DNA of 64,000 nucleotides from Trileptium ribeirensis (Eukaryota > Nematoda > Enoplea > Enoplida > Thoracostomopsidae): NCBI GenBank assembly GCA_030248225.1, contig JASANE010010148.1:1-64000 (forward strand), read 5' to 3'. Under the pieces are notes generated by a model. The model did no database searches. It was given only the letters and a program-made list of their open reading frames with translations, and was not told the origin of the DNA. The position numbers and the translations under genes were made by a program. Of this stretch, positions 1 through 12,003 are shown in pieces (the stretch's first letter is position 1; each line of letters begins with the position of its first letter).

Positions 1-649
1 TGTAGTAAGACAAAACTTATGGGCGTCAGTACAATATCAAAATGTATAACGTATAAATAGCAAAATAAACGTATGTCTTAACTGAACTGTTGCAGCGCAG
101 CATCTAACTGGTAGATCCCAAAAGCGATAAGTTTGGAAACTTGAGTTTACAGGGATCCTAGAAAATAATGGGTTACCTCTGGTTTTAAAAAAACAAAAAA
201 ACTAGTATATGTTTTGTAAGCCTGAGATAATATAAAGACAAACATGAAAAGAAAAAATGTGGCTGAACAGTTATCACTGTATAAAAACACCGTTCTGTAG
301 CTTTGATGACATAAATTTGTCATCCGGCCATTTCTCACAAAAGATAGACTCTTAGTGCCCTGACTGAGAATATACAATGAACTCAAAGATTTTGGTTTTG
401 GCACTATCAACATTTTTCATCAATTAACCAATATTAAAGAGAATCTACCAACTGTTTTAGTAGGGTAACAATATATATACTCTAACGACTCATTTGGAAA
501 ATTGAAACTATTCAGATTGGTATCTACCGTAAACTACCTGTAAGATTTATCTCATCATACAAACTCTCGGTTTCTACATGTCCAAAGCGCACTCTAAAGG
601 CAACAATAGAAATGTCTTGGTTACAAAATATTTATAAAAGTGACTTGCC
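1..649. other. AT-rich non-coding DNA, nothing recognised
   Basis: No convincing gene, exon or RNA was seen here. The one 88-codon frame on the minus strand (147-413) has no recognisable domain and looks like chance openness. Confidence 0.5.
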
Positions 650-897
650 TTATGATTAGAAGAAAATTGTGATACATATAGCTGTTGATTTAGCAAATAA
701 ACTATTAATGACACAAGTATATATTCTTTTGACTAGTTCTTAATAACACAAGAATTTTGATAAATTCGTGAAATTATGATTAGAAGAAAATTGTGATACA
801 TATAGCTGTTGATTTAGCAAATAAACTATTAATAACACAAGTATATATTCTTTTGACTAGTTCTTAATAACACAAGAATTTTGATAAATTCGTGAAA
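650..897. repeat. 124-bp tandem duplication (2 copies)
   Basis: Two near-identical head-to-tail copies, 650-773 and 774-897, both beginning TTATGATTAGAAGAAAATTG. They differ at very few bases, for example AATGACACAAG against AATAACACAAG, so the duplication is recent. It lies just upstream of the candidate exon at 953. Confidence 0.9.
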
Positions 898-952
898 TTA
901 TCAAGTACATAAAATAGATGCGTATTTAAGCAAATTTCCTTATATATTTCAG

Positions 953-1112
953 ATGTTGGATTAACTACAATGAAAATGTCGTGTCTATGGGATCCATTGT
1001 ACCCATTGGGACTTTGACCGTCGCTGCGTTTATTGCATCAGAATCGTCCACAATGTATTACGACTGTCTAGCAATGCCCACTGAGGAAAAAGGCTTGAAA
1101 AACTTCAGCTGT
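953..1112 (+). CDS. Candidate exon of an unidentified membrane protein
   Basis: A pyrimidine-rich stretch ending TTTCAG at 952 is followed by an open frame starting Cys-Trp-Ile-Asn-Tyr. It contains a hydrophobic segment (SMGSIVPIGTLTVAAFIAS) and then a Cys-bearing polar stretch (YYDCLAMPTEEKGLKNF). The frame could end at a possible donor GTAATG at 1113, or run on to a stop at 1152-1154. A second membrane-type exon lies at 8504-8672 on the same strand, but the phases do not match directly (this one ends in phase 0; the next needs two carried bases). They would need an intermediate exon, or they belong to different genes. I do not recognise the family. The exon is inferred from splice-like signals and non-random amino-acid composition only. 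Confidence 0.3.
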
Positions 1113-1197
1113 GTAATGTTTCAAAACACATGTTGTCGAGTTATATTAGCTTGAGTCTACCGTACATTTTGATTTTAACGCGACATTTATTTATATA

Positions 1198-3253
1198 TCT
1201 GGTGGCTCATCAGGGATCAAATAGTAGAGGCGATATAGAAAGTATACTTCTTCATAGAACATCACATATCTATCTAACAACACGCTGCGTCACTACTGAA
1301 GCTTAGAATCTCTAAGCGTCATCATACTGCCGTCTGTGGTCCAATAGTCTCCACCCTTAAAAGAAGTGTGGCCTAACATGCTGGATACCAATTTACTATG
1401 GAAAATTAATTTTTCGCAGTATGGAATAAAACAGGGGCACTAATTCAAATTTAATTTTATATTCTTGAATAGTGCCAGGCCAGCTCCCAAATACCACTTG
1501 AGGTTAGCTGCAGAAAAATACAAACAACTTTTCATATTCATTCTGGTGGCTCATCAGGGATCAAATAGTAGAGGCGATATAGAAAGTATACTTCTTCATA
1601 GAACATCACATATCTATCTAACAACACGCTGCGTCACTACTGAAGCTTAGAATCTCTAAGCGTCATCATACTGCCGTCTGTGGTCCAATAGTCTCCACCC
1701 TTAAAAGAAGTGTGGCCTAACATGCTGGGTGCCCAATTTACTATGGAAAATTAATTTTTGCGCAGTATGAATAACAGGGGCACTAATACAAATTTAATTT
1801 TATATTCTTGAATAGTGCCAGGCCAGCTCCCAAATACCATTTGAGGTTAGCTGCAGAAAAATACAAACAATTTTCATATTCATTCTGGTGGCTCATCAGG
1901 GATCAAATAGTAGAGGCGATATAGAAAGTATACTTCTTCATAGAACATCACATATCTATCTAACAACACGCTGCGTCACTACTGAAGCTTAGAATCTCTA
2001 AGCGTCATCATACTGCCGTCTGTGGTCCAATAGTCTCCACCCTTAAAAGAAGTGTGGCCTAACATGCTGGGTGCCCAATTTACTATGGAAAATTAATTTT
2101 TGCGCAGTATGAATAACAGGGGCACTAATTCAATTTTAATTTTATATTCTTGAATAGTGCCAGGCCAGCTCCCAAATACCATTTGAGGTTAGCTGCAGAA
2201 AAATACAAACAATTTTCATATTCATTCTGGTGGCTCATCAGGGATCAAATAGTAGAGGCGATATAGAAAGTATACTTCTTCATAGAACATCACATATCTA
2301 TCTAACAACACGCTGCGTCACTACTGAAGCTTAGAATCTCTAAGCGTCATAATACTGCCCGTCTGTGGTCCAATAGTCTCCACCCTTAAAAGAAGTGTGG
2401 CCTAACATGCTGGGTGCCCAATTTACTATGGAAAATTAATTTTTGCGCAGTATGAATAACAGGGGCACTAATTCAATTTTAATTTTATATTCTTGAATAG
2501 TGCCAGGCCAGCTCCCAAATACCATTTGAGGTTAGCTGCAGAAAAATACAAACAATTTTCATATTCATTCTGGTGGCTCATCAGGGATCAAATAGTAGAG
2601 GCGATATAGAAAGTATACTTCTTCATAGAACATCACATATCTATCTAACAACACGCTGCGTCACTACTGAAGCTTAGAATCTCTAAGCGTCATCATACTG
2701 CCGTCTGTGGTCCAATAGTCTCCACCCTTAAAAGAAGTGTGGCCTAACATGCTGGGTGCCCAATTTACTATGGAAAATTAATTTTTGCGCAGTATGAATA
2801 ACAGGGGCACTAATTCAATTTTAATTTTATATTCTTGAATAGTGCCAGGCCAGCTCCCAAATACCATTTGAGGTTAGCTGCAGAAAAATACAAACAATTT
2901 TCATATTCATTCTGGTGGCTCATCAGGGATCAAATAGTAGAGGCGATATAGAAAGTATACTTCTTCATAGAACATCACATATCTATCTAACAACACGCTG
3001 CGTCACTACTGAAGCTTAGAATCTCTAAGCGTCATCATACTGCCGTCTGTGGTCCAATAGTCTCCACCCTTAAAAGAAGTGTGGCCTAACATGCTGGGTG
3101 CCCAATTTACTATGGAAAATTAATTTTTGCGCAGTATGAATAACAGGGGCACTAATTCAATTTTAATTTTATATTCTTCAATAGTGCCAGGCCAGCTCCC
3201 AAATACCATTTGAGGTTAGCTGCAGAAAAATACAAACAATTTTCATATTCATT
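1198..3253. repeat. Six-copy ~342-bp tandem array
   Basis: The landmark GGTGGCTCATCAGGGATC recurs at 1201, 1545, 1887, 2229, 2572 and 2914, giving a period of 342-344 bp. The array stops at about 3253, where the expected next copy is replaced by unrelated sequence. The first unit is the most diverged (for example TCGCAGTATGGAATAAAACAGG), while units 3-6 are nearly identical. That fits homogenisation by unequal crossing-over, with the edge copy drifting. Each unit carries an open frame of about 38 codons from a run beginning LVAHQGSNSRGD, but it ends in stops and shows no recognised domain. The single longer 61-codon frame (1465-1650) spans one junction and is not a supported gene. Confidence 0.93.
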
Positions 3254-3552
3254 ATATGTTTGCTTTTAGCGAGACAAATCATCTCGACAAATCATCAAGC
3301 GACTGAAGAGCAATAGACTCCGTACAAAAAATTCACAATTTTTATACATTCAATACGAGTTTTAACTTTAAAAATAATAAATTAAATGGATGCTATGGAA
3401 CTGAAACTATACTCTTTCCCAGATTACTCCAGTAAATAACCAGGGAAAACAATGAAAACATATGTTGATACAACAAACGACCTCACCAAGCTAAGTTAAA
3501 ACTGTTATGATGTGAACACTGCCGCAGCCACCAATAAGAAAACGCCCCAATA

Positions 3553-3597
3553 CTATTCAAATTAGATAGTTATTGTCACCTGAGTCCTGCGACACAA
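3553..3597 (+). repeat. Left copy of a 45-bp direct repeat flanking the SGNH relic
   Basis: CTATTCAAATTAGATAG followed by a T/C-variable tail ending GCGACACAA. A second copy lies in the same orientation at 5558-5602, 2,005 bp away, on the far side of the SGNH-like relic. The pair may mark the ends of one inserted unit, but a target-site duplication was not established. Confidence 0.6.
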
Positions 3598-3629
3598 CAC
3601 TCCCGGGGGCTTTTCCACAATAGTTCTAA

Positions 3630-3923
3630 AGGCGTGTTCACACGCTCAAACGTTTTGCTCAAATTTTGATAAAAATTTGAGCTCAAATTTTGATTAAAAT
3701 TTGAAAGCATCTTTTTTGCATTTTTTGCAAGTTTGAACGTGTGAACACAGTTCAAACTTTTCATGAATATTCCTGTAGCCAATCTTGGACGAGAAGCGTT
3801 ACCTGAAAAAATTTGAGCTCAAATTTTGATCTGAAATTTTGAAATATCGCAATTTTCATTTAAAAATCACTGTCAAACTTTGATCAAAATTTAAGCAAAA
3901 AGTTTGAGCGTGTGAACACGCCT
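3630..3923. mobile_element. PIF/Harbinger-type MITE with TAA target duplication
   Basis: A 294-bp element whose ends are inverted repeats of about 40 bp with two mismatches, beginning AGGCGTGTTCACACGCTCAA. It is flanked by TAA on the left (3627-3629) and TAA on the right (3924-3926), the three-base TWA target type of PIF/Harbinger transposons. The interior is non-coding and rich in AAATTTTGAT repeats that can fold back, so it is a non-autonomous MITE. The 168-bp element at 11284-11451 has related end sequences. Confidence 0.85.
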
Positions 3924-3957
3924 TAAATGTTGTGGTACTTGTATGGTTTAACTGTTA

Positions 3958-4844
3958 TTAGTTATTGGTATCAACAAATTTCAATAAAGACTTCAACATG
4001 CGCCCCTGCTGCAGAAATTCGCCATACCCAGTCTTGCTAACATGAAGGTCGTTGAAGTCGAAGGATGTCTGTTCGACAACACAAGGGACTTGAAGAATGG
4101 CGTTGTAAGGACCAGCAGCAGACCAGTCGCAGAATCTAATCTGATCTCCAGGGAATTCATGCCGCAACCAGTTTTTAATCCATGCCCTGTGCTCTACCAC
4201 GTTTCTCGGCTTGGGACCATTGATCGCTCCTTTGATGATGACACAAATTTCAGTAAAGACCTAGGGCCTGCGGAGTTGATTGCGAAGGGGGTACCAATAA
4301 TCCATCCACTTGTTGTATGTTGTTTGGAATTGTTTGAACCGCGACAAATGATAACATATGGAAACTGCTGGAAACGTAGATCAAGCCTGATCATTTTGCT
4401 TGCCAAATCATGGTACTTACCTCCGGATATGGCGATCACTTTCACTCCCTCAAGGGACAACACGTACTTGCACATACTGTCGGACAGGATCAGTGTTGTG
4501 TGCGAATAGATTGACGTGGTGAGCACTCGATTTGCAACAAACGCTGTTGAGCAGTAAATGATGGCTGGATAAATTCGGCTTCTCCGGAGCAAAAATTCAG
4601 GATTATTCCGAACCCGTTTTTTCCGAAGAATTTTGAATATCGCCCATTCATTACAGACGACGGCGGTTGTATCCGGTCGAGCATACCAAATTTTGCCCAG
4701 CGCACCAAAATTGGAGCCGTCCGATGTTTTCTTCGGCTCGAACGCTGTCGCCCTGCTCGGACTACAAAGTGGAAAACGCGTTGTGGAATGAATTGCTACC
4801 GCGTCGCAATAAAAATACGGTGGCCGAAAAGTATACGTCATCAC
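3958..4844 (-). pseudogene. SGNH/GDSL-hydrolase-like relic
   Basis: On the minus strand a 216-codon frame (4844 to 4194) continues, after a one-base frame change, into an 80-codon frame ending at 3958. Read together they show the blocks of an SGNH-type fold in order: a Ser block (ILSDSMCKYV), a glycine block followed by HDLASKMI, an Asn block (ICRGSNN), and a C-terminal Asp-x-His block (FNDLHVSKTGYGEFL). The frameshift near 4195 and further stops upstream suggest a decayed copy. The second relic at 13.9-15.0 kb shares the HDLASMI-like block. It is bracketed by a 45-bp direct repeat, which hints at a repeat-borne gene. SGNH domains occur in some non-LTR retrotransposons and in many host hydrolases; nothing here decides between these. 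The motif call is moderate, and any biochemical role is unknown. Confidence 0.45.
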
Positions 4845-5557
4845 GCTGGAATATTGTGCTGAGAATGCGGCTCTCGTTTAGGCGGGGCGTAGAACAAACG
4901 TCAAGACTATGTGGATTTTGTTACAAGGTATCGTTGTTGAAACATTCTTTGGCATAATTGATTTGACCCTGCTGTACAAATAGCATGGTTTGTGCCATGA
5001 TTTCAATGCTGGTTACCCAAAGGTGGTCGTAGAATTGTATAGGCGGAAAACAACCAAATCGTCCCAATGTGGTGTCATCCAAGATGTTGACTTGACTCAT
5101 GCTGGAACAAACATTATAATTCAATTGAACTGTCATCATTATCAAAATCATCTTGTGCAACTGTGGGTCGATTATACACAATTTCAAGGACCGGCGGGGT
5201 TTCCGAAGACACCATAGAATGCGTGGATGGCAAAATGTCAGCCGCTGCCATTGGAGGACTTACATTGTAAAGGATCTCGTTAGAATTTTACCAGTGGGTA
5301 ATTTTACAGTTGCAGACCGACACTTTCCGTAGACTCCTGGATGAACAGATTCCACTTTGCCTAGCCGCAGTTACCTAGCACGATTACTCTTGGCTTAGCT
5401 GAAATTTGACTACAATTAGGCTCTCCGTTCTTGGGGCGCTCTCTTTCTTTAAGCACGGCTAAGTAGTCGTTTCTTCACAAAGTCCAGAAGCCTCCCAGAA
5501 GTTTTTGCCAACTGGCCCATTGTTCAAGTAATTGCCCAAATTCTATTACCTAATAAC
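4845..5557. other. Upstream part of the SGNH-bearing unit, degenerate
   Basis: An 88-codon minus-strand frame (5187-4921) and several overlapping plus-strand frames are present, none with a recognisable domain. By position this is probably the decayed 5' part of the SGNH-like gene, since it lies inside the same pair of direct repeats. Confidence 0.3.
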
Positions 5558-5602
5558 CTATTCAAATTAGATAGCTATTGTCACTTGTGTTATGCGACAC
5601 AA
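5558..5602 (+). repeat. Right copy of the 45-bp direct repeat
   Basis: Direct partner of 3553-3597, differing at a few C/T and A/T positions. Confidence 0.6.
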
Positions 5603-5860
5603 TAGCTTTATACATTGGACTGATACCTCATACTACTAAATTCATCTCCTAAAAATAACATCGTATAAATATTTTCAAATATTACTTCCACCATTTGTGA
5701 ATCCCTGGGATGTATTTCACTTTTGCTCCTAAAGGCTAAATTGGCGGAGATTTCTATAGTTTGCGTTTCTTCATATTAATGCATTACGTCAAATATTTAA
5801 TAGTTATATAATCGTGATGGTTTCCATAATACTAGTTGTATAAAGCTAAGCTGCACGTGC

Positions 5861-8472
5861 TATGTGTAATGTATTAAAATAATTTCAGAAAATTTTTCAA
5901 TTTTTTTTATTTTAAAAGTAACAGTAATATATCTTTTATTCATTTGTTTATTTTTTACTCTATTTTAAATGTTCAGCCATACGGCAGTGGCGAACTCGCT
6001 CTCAGTGAAGTATATGAATGAATTTTGTGTTGATAAAAATAAATGTATTGTACCGTTAATGTTTGTGTAATGTATTAAAATAATTTCAGAAAATTTTTCA
6101 ATTTTTTTTTATTTTAAAAGTAACAGTAATATATCTTTTATTCATTTGTTTATTTTTTACTCTATTTTAAATGTTCAGCCGTACGGCAGTGGCAAACTCG
6201 CCCTCAGTGAAGTATATGGATGAATTTTATGTTGATAAATATAAATGTATTGTACCGTTTATGTTTGTGTAATGAACTAAAATAATTTTAGAAAATTTTT
6301 CAATTTTTTTTATTTTAAAAGTAACAGTAATATATCTTTTATTCATTTGTTTATTTTTTACTCTATTTTAAATGTTCAGCCATACGGCAGTGGCGAACTC
6401 GCCCTTAGTGAAGTATATGGATGGATTTTGTGTTGATAAAAATAAATGTATTGTACCGTTTATGTTTGTGTAATGAACTAAAATAATTTCAGAAAATTTT
6501 TCAATTTTTTTTTATTTTAAAAGTAACAGTAATATATCTTTTATTCATTTGTTTATTTTTTACTCTATTTTAAATGTTCAGCCATACGGCAGTGGCGAAC
6601 TCGCCCTCAGTGAAGTATATGGATGAATTTTGTGTTGATAAAAATAAATGTATTGTACCGTTTATGTTTGTGTAATGAACTAAAATAATTTCAGAAAATT
6701 TTTCAATTTTTTTTATTTTAAAAGTAACAGTAATATATCTTTTATTCATTTGTTTATTTTTTACTCTATTTTAAATGTTCAGCCATACGGCAGTGGCGAA
6801 CTGGCCCTCAGTAAAGTATATGGATGAATTTTGTGTTGATAAAAATAAATGTATTGTACCGTTAATGTTTGTGTAATGTATTAAAATAATTTCAGAAAAT
6901 TTTTCAATTTTTTTATTTTAAAAGTAACAGTGATATATCTTTTATTCATTTGTTTATTTTTTACTCTATTTTAAATGTTCAGCCATACGGCAGTGGCGAA
7001 CTCGCTCTCAGTGAAGTATATGAATGAATTTTGTGTTGATAAAAATAAATGTATTGTACCGTTAATGTTTGTGTAATGTATTAAAATAATTTCAGAAAAT
7101 TTTTCAATTTTTTTTATTTTAAAAGTAACAGTAATATATCTTTTATTCATTTGTTTATTTTTTACTCTATTTTAAATGTTCAGCCGTACGGCAGTGGCAA
7201 ACTCGCCCTCAGTGAAGTATATGGATGAATTTTGTGTTGATAAAAATAAATGTATTGTACCGTTTATGTTTGTGTAATGAACTAAAATAATTTCAGAAAA
7301 TTTTTCAATTTTTTTTTATTTTAAAAGTAACAGTAATATATCTTTTATTCATTTGTTTATTTTTTACTCTACTTTAAATGTTCAGCCATACGGCAGTGGC
7401 GAACTCGCCCTCAGTGAAGTATATGGATGAATTTTGTGTTGATAAAAATAAATGTATTGTACCGTTTATGTTTGTGTAATGAACTAAAATAATTTCAGAA
7501 AATTTTTCAATTTTTTTTATTTTAAAAGTAACAGTAATATATGTTTTATTCATTTGTTTATTTTTTACTCTATTTTAAATGTTCAGCTATACGGCAGTGG
7601 CGAACTCGCCCTCAGTGAAGTATATGGATGAATTTTGTGTTGATAAAAATAAATGTGTTGTACCGTTTATGTTTGTGTAATGAACTAAAATGATTTCAGA
7701 AAATTTTTCAATTTTTTTTATTTTAAAAGTAACAGTAATATATCTTTTATTCATTTGTTTATTTTTTACTCTATTTTAAATGTTCAGCCATACGGCAGTG
7801 CCGAACTCGCCCTCAGTGAAGTATATGGATGTATTTTGTGTTGATAAAAATAAATGTATTGTACCGTTTATGTTTGTGTAATGAACTAAAATAATTTCAG
7901 AAAATTTTTCAATTTTTTTTATTTTAAAAGTAACAGTAATATATCTTTTATTCATTTGTTTATTTTTTACTCTATTTTAAATGTTCAGCCATACGGCAGT
8001 GGCGAACTCGCCCTCAGTGAAGTATATGGATGAATTTTGTGTTGATAAAAATAAATGTATTGTACCGTTTATGTTTGTGTAATGTATTAAAATAATTTCA
8101 GAAAATTTTTCAATTTTTTTATTTTAAAAGTAACAGTAATATATCTTTTATTCATTTGTTTATTTTTTACTCTATTTTAAATGTTCAGCCGTACGGCAGT
8201 GGCAAACTCGCCCTCAGTGAAGTATATGGATGAATTTTGTGTTGATAAAAATAAATGTATTGTACCGTTTATGTGTGTGTAATGAACTAAAATAATTTCA
8301 GAGAATTTTTCAATTTTTTTTATTTTAAAAGTAACAGTAATATATCTTTTATTCATTTGTTTATTTTTTACTCTATTTTAAATGTTCAGCCATACGGCAG
8401 TGGCGAACTCGCCCTCAGTGAAGTATATGGATGAATTTTGTGTTGATAAAAATAAATGTATTGTACCGTTTT
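5861..8472. repeat. 13-copy ~201-bp satellite with higher-order structure
   Basis: The landmark ATGTTCAGCC(A/G)TACGGCAG recurs 13 times from about 5970 to 8386, with a mean spacing of about 201 bp. Each unit has an AT-rich part (a TAATTTCAG box, a T-run, ATTTTAAAAGTAACAG) and a short GC-richer block reading CAGCCATACGGCAGTGGCG and onward to GTATATGG. Variants recur every five units. Copies 1 and 6 share GAACTCGCTCTCAG. Copies 2, 7 and 12 share CCGTACGGCAGTGGCAAACT. Units 1, 2, 6, 7 and 12 carry a GTATTAAA leader where the others have GAACTAAA. The array grew by duplication of multi-unit blocks. The final unit runs straight into the candidate exon at 8504, whose acceptor region resembles the unit's own TTTCAG segment. 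Confidence 0.95.
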
Positions 8473-8503
8473 AGGTTTAGATAAACTGTGTGAATCATTT
8501 CAG

Positions 8504-8672
8504 AATATCACAAAGCAGTTTGCCGTTAAAACTAGCGCTTAACGCAGTATCATTTTTCCTGGGATCAATCGCAGCGTACAGTCTGCACGCCGAATTTGCA
8601 GCAATTGTATTCCCAATCAATATCGCTCTTGGATGGTATATATGGACGTCACATGCCCTTGCAAACGAAAGG
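8504..8672 (+). CDS. Candidate exon of a multi-pass membrane protein
   Basis: The sequence after TGAATCATTTCAG (8492-8503) is open in one frame for 56 codons and ends at a good donor, GTAAAT, at 8673. The product is strongly hydrophobic, with two likely membrane segments around LALNAVSFFLGSIAAYSL and FAAIVFPINIALGWYIW, followed by THALANER-like polar residues. The incoming phase is 2 and the outgoing phase is 0. Base composition is less AT-rich than the flanking satellite. The upstream partner could be an exon such as 953-1112, but the phases differ, so at least one more exon would be needed. I do not recognise the family. Confidence 0.4.
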
Positions 8673-11283
8673 GTAAATATGTACCAGTGTAAAAAATTTT
8701 CGATTCGATTCGGTCGAAACCAAACCAAAAAAAATTTTGTCAATACCCAATACGGGTTGCCTAGCTGTACCGTTGGCTTTCCTACTAAACGACACCTATA
8801 GGATTCCGTTTTGAGTTATTTGGTAAAAACTAAAATTTTTCGCACTTTTGGTACATTTTTTTACTCATTCCTAAGATAGTATTTTTATGCGTTTTTCTTG
8901 TTCACCAACTCTGGTAAATTTAATAGGCAGCATAGATATACATTACCGATCTTTTAAAAATAATATTATACATCTTCATGGTTATGATGTCATTCTTCGT
9001 GATTATTAGTTAACAGTTAGTTTTGTTTTTTTGTTAGATATAATTCCAACCCATAGATACAATTTTATATATAATGCGTCATTTATTATAAGATGCGTGC
9101 GCCAGGGCCAAATTATGTGACGCGTCCAATTCAACTAGTTCGGGTGAACTATAGCTTAGCTGGGCTACTATGGTACATGTAATAGCTTAGCTGGGCTACT
9201 ATGGTACATGTGATAGCTTAGCTAGTCTTAATGTGATAACAGTGGGTTTATCTAGACTCATTTTATAGTGCAATTCATACTCTATATATCTAGATATAGA
9301 GCGCTGCTATTGTAAGTATTCATGTTGTATGATTGCGTCACAATAAATTTATGAATGGGCTATGAGATCCAAGATTCACGAAAACAGCATATCGCCGCAC
9401 CGTTCGAGCAATCCATCCCCTATGTGTCGACTAAAGCTGTGCTGTTATTATATACCCTGCAGGGTGGTTTCAAAACGGTTTTTTGGATCGGCCCATAGGA
9501 CCCTAAAGGTGATGCTCAATATAGCTGTGCACGTCTCTCTAAATTACGTGTTTAAAACTCAGAATTCGCCGCCTAGACGATATGAGAAGCCACTAGTTAT
9601 ACCTACATTATATTCGCGCACATATTTATTAGATAATTAAAATCAACCGCCGCGCCTTTAGTATACTTAACTAGATTAAGCACACTATGTTTTTGTTTTA
9701 AAGCCAAGAGCTTTAACAAGAAGAATAACATAATAGTGTTTTATTGCATACATGACGCCAGAGTAGCAACTCCTGTACTTTTGCTATGTTTCAAATGAAA
9801 GTTCAAAGCTGACAGGATTTTGTTTTTAATTACTTGTTTTGAAATAGCGTAAATTAAAGACCAATTGTCATGGTAATTTGGAATCCGCCGACTGAAGAGG
9901 TTAGTTTAAAAATAATTAAAGTCAATTTAATGGTAAGCTATTATCCTCACATACACTGTAAATATCTTATATAGACGCTTTGTGGACAGTTGCGCATCAC
10001 CGCTATTGCAAAACCATCATATTACGAAATTGTTAACATGGTAACATAATAACACACTACTGCCCATTAATTAGCAAGTATAAGAAAACGCGGGTAATAA
10101 AACATTGTTCGGTAAATATTTTGCCTCATTGAAGTAAAATTTGTGAAAATTCATAATTTTTATATTAAAGAAAAAGCTAAAGAACGTAAAACCCCTTGTA
10201 CTATTTTGTATCAAATTTGTTATCTTGTTGAGTTTAATATACGGCTATTTTATCACATAGCTCGGTGCAGGATTTTTTTTTTCAAATTTTACTGTTCCGT
10301 TTTTACAAATAACATTAATTGAAGTCAATTGTTACGGTAATTGGGAATTTACCGACTGAGGTGCGTTTGTATATATAACGAATTTTCAAATCTGAATCGG
10401 GAACTGTCTGAGCTGTTGGTGCAACCTTGTAATTCGGTTAAGAACCTCAAAATCATGAAGAACACAGCCGTGACATACCACCAACAATGAGCTCTGTTCC
10501 AATTTGAATGGTAATCACACATATTGGAGCAAGTCCTGAAAATAATTTATTTACGGCCTTTAACTAACAAAAACCAGAATGAAACAATATAATGGGAAAT
10601 GTTTAATGCCGGAAAAGCTTGATATCGAAATTTTCAAAATTTTGGAAAAGGTGAGTGTTTAAATCCGGACAAAAATAGGAAATAAGAAACTTTAGAAGTT
10701 CTTTGAAACGGGGTAACGTAGAAAACTATGCACAAAGGGTAATTTCTAAAGTCTTCGGAAACATTAAAGTTGGTAAGTGTAGGAAATAATATAATTTTGG
10801 CCACTGAGAAACTTTTTGCAGGAAATCGTGGGAAATATTGAGAAAAGAGAATGTGGATAACTATGAGAAGCGGAAGGTTCAGAAATGCCAAGTATCGCTA
10901 AACTGTATAATTAAGAATTCCGAGGGAACTATTAACTTTTGAAATTTCCCTATTTCTCTAGGTCGTTCCCTCTACTTCGTACAGCGGCAAATTTTAGGGT
11001 ATGGTCGTGTTTGAGAAACTACTCAACTTCCCAATTTTCTAAAATGTCCACAAGTGTTGTCGCCAAGATTTCTATTTTGCAAAAGCGAAATAAGTGCAAT
11101 CTTACACGACAAAATGCCATACAGTTCAATCATTCTATTTTTAATAAAAACATTTAAATGAAAAAAATCCCCACCGAAAGCATGAAGTCCTTATGCTGAA
11201 TCCTTAAGCCTCTCCTGCTTATGGAGAAGTGGAGATGACCCTTATGAACTAGTGAACTACCAAACATAATAAAGTACACCCTA
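8673..11283. other. Non-coding DNA; short 31-bp tandem repeat at 9150-9220
   Basis: No gene is recognised. At about 9150-9220 ATAGCTTAGCTGGGCTACTA and its continuation TGGTACATGT occur twice, plus a third partial copy. The frames at 9362-9640, 10634-10891 and 10939-11157 have no recognisable domain or splice context and are treated as chance. Confidence 0.5.
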
Positions 11284-11451
11284 GGACATGTTCACATTGC
11301 ATCCGATCCGATTCGACTTGACCAAATTATATAGTTATTGTATACGTGTGTATGCATACGTATTTCTGTTTTCACACTACATTATCCGATTCGGTCCGAA
11401 AAAATTGCGCATGCTATTTCGGATCGGATCGAATACAGTGTGAATAAGCCC
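11284..11451. mobile_element. Short MITE with TTCACA-type ends
   Basis: The ends are imperfect inverted repeats of about 35 bp, left GGACATGTTCACATTGCATC and right (reverse complement) GGGCTTATTCACACTGTATT, both running on into CGATCCGATCCGA-like sequence. Flanks are CTA and TTA, consistent with a three-base TWA-like target duplication with one change. The ends resemble those of the MITE at 3630-3923, which suggests the same PIF/Harbinger-like superfamily. The 168-bp interior is non-coding. Confidence 0.65.
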
Positions 11452-11719
11452 TTAGGTTAGTACGAACATCAACATGAAGAAATTTAATTTTAGGTCCGAC
11501 AATGTGTCATGGAATTGGTCGCAAAAATCAAGTCGATGTGTTTGAATCTGAAGTAGTTAAAGATGTTAAATACACAACGTCCTGATGAAACAAAGCGAAA
11601 ACTGATATTATTTAGAAATATTTCGTATAATATTACCTGTAAACATTAGAGTCAAGTGCAAATGATTAAAAATGATCAATTTTTAAACAATAAATCTAAC
11701 AATGGTAGCGATCACACCC

Positions 11720-12003
11720 CATGATGCGATTTAGTGGGCAGATTTTGACACAAATCTCTTCTATTATTAAGATTACTGTGGGGCATATAAAGTAATTGAT
11801 TTAACTGAATTTTCATGGTGGATCTATGGCATGCATAATCGTAGGGGTAGGAGGGTTACATCTGATGCGATTTAGGACGCAGATTTTGACACAAATCTCT
11901 ACTATTATTAAGATTACTGCGGGGCATATAAAGTAATTGATTTAACTGAATTTACATGGTGGATCTAGGGCCTGCATAATCGTAGGGGTAGGAGGGTTAC
12001 ATC
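11720..12003. repeat. 141-bp tandem duplication (2 copies)
   Basis: GATGCGATTTAG begins copies at 11723 and 11864. Both run through TCGTAGGGGTAGGAGGGTTA with a few substitutions between copies. Confidence 0.9.

Noticed and set aside
4042..4509. 155-codon plus-strand frame
   Set aside because: It is the antisense of the SGNH-like relic, whose motifs are on the minus strand.
953..8672. Joining the two membrane-type exons into one gene
   Set aside because: The outgoing and incoming splice phases disagree, so a direct junction is not supported.
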